Part shown: positions 59,778 through 64,000 of the stretch, piece by piece
How positions within the stretch are numbered: the stretch's first letter is position 1
Layout of the letters: each line of letters begins with the position of its first letter
DNA from: Morella rubra
Lineage: Eukaryota; Streptophyta; Magnoliopsida; Fagales; Myricaceae
Assembly (NCBI GenBank): GCA_003952965.2
Contig: CM025849.1
Span: 10,510,727 to 10,574,726, forward strand
Direction of reading: 5' to 3'
DNA: 64,000 nucleotides
The notes under the pieces: generated by a model
The model's input: the letters and a program-made list of their open reading frames with translations, nothing else
The model's database searches: none
What the model was told of the DNA's origin: nothing
Program-made: the position numbers and the translations under genes

Positions 59778-60563
59778 TGATGGAAATCAAGGCACCATTT
59801 CAAAGGATCTCTTCAAGTACCCAATTGGGCCGGTTACGAGAGCACGGGCAAAGAAGTTCAAGGATGTACTCAACGGACTTATTCAAGAGTTATGGGCTCA
59901 AGCAAATTCGTGGAAGCCCATTGAACATGATCCACGTGGGCCACAAAGAATGGTCACCTTGATTCAAGTTCTAGAAGAATCCGGTCAAGGCTAAGCTTCA
60001 ATTGGAAAGAAATATTTTTGGGGCTCTTCTAGAAGGATCTCTATTCTAGGCGCCCAAATCATTCTTTTTTTATGGCTTGCGCTTCTTTTGACGTCCAATA
60101 GCTTTTTCCATATTTAGTTCTTTATTTTAGGCGTCCACACTTTTGTTAGGCAAGCAAGGCATTATTTCCTTAATTTTTGTGTGTTTTTAGGCGTGTAGGA
60201 ATTATTTCCTTATCTTATTTCGGGTTTAATTAGGTTTCCATGTTAGGGTTATTTTCCTTGTAACGTTTAGCCCTTTAAATAGGAGCTTTTGCTTTGTAAT
60301 TCGGCAGACATTGATTAATCAAAATTGTGAGGATTAATTCTCTTTGGTTCTTTGAAGAACTACTCGAACTTATCGGGATTTCCGTAGCGTTCAACTTGAC
60401 TTATCAAACGGAATTTCCATCACCGTTTGTGGCGTCTTCCTTATACCGAGGTTCTTGTTTTCCTAAACAACGGGTCGAGGTCTTCCATTCGAATAAGTCC
60501 TAAAACGATCTTGGATTCCCTATTCATTGTTGGGTCTCGTTATTCTTAGCGAGGTTCACATCA
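59778..60563 (+). repeat. 3' LTR of the Ty3/gypsy element
   Basis: 786 bases, TGATGG...CACATCA, preceded directly by the purine tract. About 25-30 substitutions plus small length changes separate it from the 5' LTR by eye. Its first ~215 bases continue the pol frame (PIGPVTRARAKKFKDVLNG, HDPRGPQRMVTLIQVLE). Confidence 0.88.
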
Positions 60564-61440
60564 GTAGCAGCTTTTGGATTGATGGTGTGGTCATCCCTTA
60601 GCCCTAGTAAGGTTGTTGTTGAGATTCATTACCTAAATTTTCATGTGCATCCAAAAATGTCTAACAATAGTTGATCTGGCTGCTGAAAATTTCAAGAAAC
60701 TGGCAGATAGGATGGGCTACGAGTTGCCTAACCGAGACAGACCATATATGGGGCCATTTTTTTTTTTTTACGGAATCCTACATCAGATGGCTGTATTCTT
60801 GATAATGAGCCTATATGCTTGTTGTGCCTCTCTACATACTACCTTAAGCTTTTGGATTAGAATATGCTTCATTTAAAATGCCATTAAAACCTGCCGTTTG
60901 TCAAATTGGTTTCCGCTTTCTTTTGGCGTAGATGGTGGAGCACGTCTAAAAAAGAATTCCACGTTAGAGATCATGATTTGTGTGGCGGATTCTTTTTTTT
61001 TTAAGTCACGGTTCAATACAGAAACCGATAAGGATACAGGCTAAAAGATTCAACAAAACAGTCAAACTGAACAAGGAACACCGGAAGAGTTTCTACGGGG
61101 ATGGAGCCCAAAATGTAAGAAGAAGCCGCCCATTTTGCAGTAAGATGCGACATCCGATTCTGTCTGAACAAAATGAAACTTTTCTTTACCGCATGTATAG
61201 GACTTTGGACACGCCAGCCAACATATGCATGAACAGCTAAACTCCCTGAGTCATGGGGCGGGAGAGAGATTGACGAATTACCCTTCAAATTAAGAGACTC
61301 GAAACTTTCGTTTCGACAAAGATTTTTTGACCTCGCCCGATCGATAGTCCAAATGTCATTCTTGTCAGATGGACGTAGGTACCATATATCCCAAGTAAGA
61401 ACGTAAACTGGTTGTCCCACCACTTTTTTATCTAGATCAA
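60564..61440. repeat. LecRK upstream module, copy D-like, diverged
   Basis: Repeats module words ('aaatttcaagaaactggcag', 'cttaagcttttggat', 'aggactttggacacgccagc', 'actccctgagtcatggggcg'). On the minus strand 61423-61013 reads 136 codons (SSISLPPHDSGSLAVHAYVG, RQNRMSHLTAKWAASSY, SIPVETLPVFLVQFD) resembling the end of a LINE-type RNase H domain. This suggests that the module contains an old LINE 3' end. No LecRK gene adjoins it in the window; it may belong with the cluster member beyond the next insertion. Confidence 0.5.
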
Positions 61441-63130
61441 TTCAATGGGAAGGACAGAAACTGTCTCAGTCTTTCTTTCATACCTTTTACATGAAGTCTT
61501 GGCAACCTCATAGCACAACCTCCATGGGAAGGAAATTTCTAAGCGCGCGCGTCCAGGATCTTGGGAGGGTTAATTTTTGTTCATGCAAATTGCCTGCTGT
61601 GAACTAGAGGATAAAAAAAAAAAAAAACACTGCTTGTATCAACTTGATCAGGTCATCTATTATTCAGAGTCTGCAAACAGTGGTTTTAGTTTTGGTAGCA
61701 AGCGACGGCATGAAAGCTCCTGAATCGAAAGTTTGCAGACAGAGGTCTAGTCCGTCTATTGAGTTTTGCACCATAATTCTCAAAGAAAGAGAAGATTTGA
61801 AGATTTTTCTTTAGTCAATTGCGTGTTTCTCCAAGAGGGTAATTAAGGGTAATGCAGTGTTAATGTTATTGACAGATTCCGTTTCAAAATTGAGTTGTAA
61901 TTTGAATTATTTAGATAAAGGGTTTGTTTGAGTGTTCAAAATGTCTCCTAAAAAGATTAGGTTTGAAAAGCATTTGAATCACGAAGATAAGGATGAAAGG
62001 TGTTCGAATTTTGAAAGAGAAGTTCAAATTCGCGAAGTGTTATCCGTTCCTAAAATCTCTCAAGTGTATCTCCGAAATAGGATTTTTGCCTAAGCTTCAC
62101 TTGTCCTTAGCTTGAGCGAAATGGGTGATTTTCTTTACAATGAGTTTCGCCTGATCTTGGCTCGAGAGAAATTGGCATTTTTTCCATATAGTAAGTTTCG
62201 CCCTAGCTTGGCTCGAGCAAAATTGGCACTTTTTTTATACAGTGTATTTCGCCCAAGCTTTGCTCGATCTTAGCTCGATCGAAATTCCCTTGTTTTCAAA
62301 TTTCCTTATCATTTTCTATTTAAACCGTGAGAAAAACGTTCAAGAGGTTTTACCCAAGTTATTTCCATCTTTCCATGGCATCTTTTGCTTGATAGAAAAA
62401 TTCTTTAAGACCTTTGCACCTAAAGTGTTTATATTTTCTCTCTCCTACATCCATTACCTCAATCACCCCCCTCTGGGTGTTCTTTAGGGTCTAAACCTTG
62501 TTTTTCACACGGTATTAAGAAGAAGATTTTAGACTATCTTGGCCTTCTAGACATTCAATAATCAATTAGAATCTTTTTAACTGAATTATGTTACAGCTGT
62601 TAAAAAACACGATTCTGTCGAACTTCCATATGACTTCGAATGAACTTGAACTTTCAAAGGAAAAAAGTAACGCTTCTATCTCGCGTTAACTGGCTACGTG
62701 CATACTCCAATCAAACTTTAACCCCAGAAAAATATGTCCAAACATGTACTTGTACTACTGTCTTCAGTTATACATTGGAGCTTCAAGACACCTTTAAATC
62801 TCAGGAATTAAACTCAATTAAACACAAAGTTAAACCAACTAAGATTATACACTAACAGAATAGTAGAACAGAGTTGATAGATTTAGAAGTCAAACCCATT
62901 TTCGAAGAAGAAAAGCAGAGAAATAAGAAGCACCATAAAAAATAACTAGGATCACATCCTCAGCATCTTCGATTCTTCCTTTCTGAGCAAAGTCAATAGG
63001 TTATGCCTTCTCTAAAGCCGGGCTTTAATAAGCTGGGCGTTCTTCACGGTAGAGTTTCTTTTTTGTTTCCTTCGTGAAAAAAATCGTGTTTGGAAATGGT
63101 TTTGAAATCAAAACTTTTTCAAAACCATTA
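61441..63130. other. Spacer with an LTR-like, 'gctcgag' repeat-bearing segment
   Basis: 61855-62530 shares 'gagttgtaatttg' and repeated 'ttggctcgagcaaaa' / 'cttggctcgagagaaattgg' units (period about 60-65 at 62090-62290) with the LTR-like fragments at 38860 and 50451; probably a fossil LTR piece. 63080-63145 is a short family M-like stretch ('aaaccattaaacaaacata'). No gene seen. Confidence 0.35.
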
Positions 63131-63567
63131 AACAAACATAGTTAAGAGTGCTAGGACTTGATGAACCACTCAAACGGGTTTCTGCAAACACTATATTCAT
63201 AATTATCCTTAAAGCGTGCAACAACTGAATTAGTTGTATAGTATTATCAAGAGCTTAAGTAGACTACTATGCACCTAACATCAAATTCTTAAGAAAATCA
63301 AGAAATAAGTAAAATTAAGGGTGAAAGAGAGTCTTTCACTCGATCACCACTCTATGTTCTAAAGTCACCTAAAAAAAGAGAGAAGCTTCTCACTTCCAAT
63401 CAACAATATTGAAATAATACAAATTTTGAAACAAAAAAAGGGATTCATGTGACTGTGTTTTAGGTAGAGAAATCCTTGATCAGCTATGTCCTCGTCACCA
63501 CCATGCATCTAACATCATACTCTTCAGAAGGTTTCCTCTTTTACTTCTTTCTACCCAGACAATCTGC
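63131..63567. other. 3' flank of LecRK D with a small insertion
   Basis: 63131-63290 matches the 3' flank of LecRK B (40800-40965). About 200 unrelated bases follow (63291-63500), after which the flank resumes ('tctaacatcatactcttcag'), with 'atgca[ct]ctaacatca' present on both sides of the insert. Either an insertion with a duplicated target or a local duplication. Confidence 0.5.
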
Positions 63568-64000
63568 TATTCAACGACCCCATATAAAGATCGAATCAGT
63601 GCTAGACGTGGAAGGAGCAGAACGTTAGCCAAATGATAAAGGCAGTGACACTAAGAAATCGGATGCATTGTAACTTGTAGATGTACCCAAAGCAGCAGTG
63701 TCATATGGTACAGCTGGCAGATTAGCATCGCCATCCAAAATTTGCGCCACTTGCCTCATGCTAGGCCTAGCTGCCGGAATTGCATGGGTGCAAAGCAGGC
63801 CTAGTTCGAAAACCAATATCATTTCCTCCACCACATAATTACCTTCCAATTTAGGATCACTAGCATCAAGGATTGCTCCTTTTCTCCTGCACTCGAAGAC
63901 CCAATCAACCAAAATTACATTTTCAGGCTGCCCTTGTAGCTCTATAGGCCTCCTTCCACAAGCCATCTCGAGCATGAAAGCCCCAAAAGCGAAGACATCG
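63568..64000 (-). CDS. L-type lectin receptor kinase, copy D (3' end; continues beyond the window)
   Basis: The kinase C-lobe (DVFAFGAFMLEMACGRRPIE, VILVDWVFECRRKGAILDAS, LGLLCTHAIPAARPSMRQVA) runs open to the window edge. The frame ends at 63625 (TAA) where copies A and B have Gln (SFG-Q-RSAPSMSS), shortening the tail by about 19 residues; the homologous A/B end would be near 63568. The loss affects only the low-complexity tail after the kinase, so D may be the functional member of the cluster. More diverged from A and B than they are from each other. Confidence 0.85.

Larger units (their letters stand above)
50885..60563 (+). mobile_element. Ty3/gypsy LTR retrotransposon, broken, with two LTRs
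   Basis: The two LTRs start TGATGG and end CACATCA. A primer-binding site TGGTATCAAAGCACA (51684-51698), complementary to initiator tRNA-Met type ends, and a purine tract (59765-59777) lie at the expected places. Flanks GTAGT and GTAGC suggest a slightly decayed 5-bp duplication. The pol region (about 57200-59990) reads protease-less RT, RNase H and integrase in the Ty3 order. The element is broken, with several disruptions in pol and no recognisable gag. The LTRs differ by a few percent by eye, suggesting insertion within the last few million years at usual plant rates. Lineage within Ty3/gypsy not resolved. Confidence 0.88.

Noticed and set aside
1-64000. tRNA, rRNA, CRISPR arrays or bacterial-type operons
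   Set aside because: None seen; the window is plant nuclear DNA with spliced genes and transposons, and direct repeats found are transposon or segmental duplications.

Overview
The window is nuclear DNA from a eudicot plant, probably a woody rosid. Genes are intron-rich with GT-AG splice sites, intergenic DNA is AT-rich and crowded with plant transposons (hAT, CACTA, Mutator-like, LINE, Ty3/gypsy, MITE-like), and L-type lectin receptor kinases (LecRKs) occur as a tandem family. No species assignment is possible by eye.

Layout. 1-6.2 kb: no convincing gene, but AT-rich MITE-like copies and a ~1.4 kb fold-back element (about 1898-3279). 6.28-11.2 kb: a complete 11-exon gene for the large subunit of TFIIA (plus strand), with a G-box and TATA motif upstream. 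12.18-12.54 kb: a small intronless conserved-looking gene of unknown function (minus). 13.26-14.37 kb: two tandem-repeat arrays, the second lying in the promoter of a complete 14-exon plastid-targeted sugar transporter (pSuT/At5g59250-like, 14454-18540, plus). 19.7-21.7 kb: LecRK copy A (minus). 22.1-26.4 kb: LINE remnants, a hAT-like remnant and the truncated LecRK copy C. 26.4-32.2 kb: gene-poor, with a CACTA element. 32.2-36.4 kb: a hAT element with a perfect 8-bp target-site duplication (TSD) and a nearly complete transposase. 36.5-43.2 kb: a second copy of the block 'transporter 3' end + LecRK' (copy B); the transporter part is a broken fragment, further interrupted by an LTR-derived insertion. 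43.2-49.8 kb: a 6.6 kb hAT insertion with an 8-bp TSD, loaded with nested elements, including two nearly palindromic Mutator-like elements with GC-rich cores. 50.9-60.6 kb: a broken Ty3/gypsy element with two LTRs. 60.6-64 kb: degraded copies of the LecRK upstream module and the 3' end of LecRK copy D, which runs off the window.

How it fits together. The two complete single-copy genes are housekeeping or metabolic: a basal transcription factor subunit and a chloroplast-envelope sugar exporter. The rest is a LecRK cluster growing by tandem segmental duplication (A, B, C, D, all on the minus strand and each carrying the same upstream module) and being eroded by transposons. LecRK A and B both keep an intact transmembrane-plus-kinase frame, but each has lost the lectin reading frame at nearly the same codon. 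The most unusual structures are the two mirror-like Mutator-type elements at 45229-46195 and 46995-47966, whose arms are themselves built of smaller palindromes.
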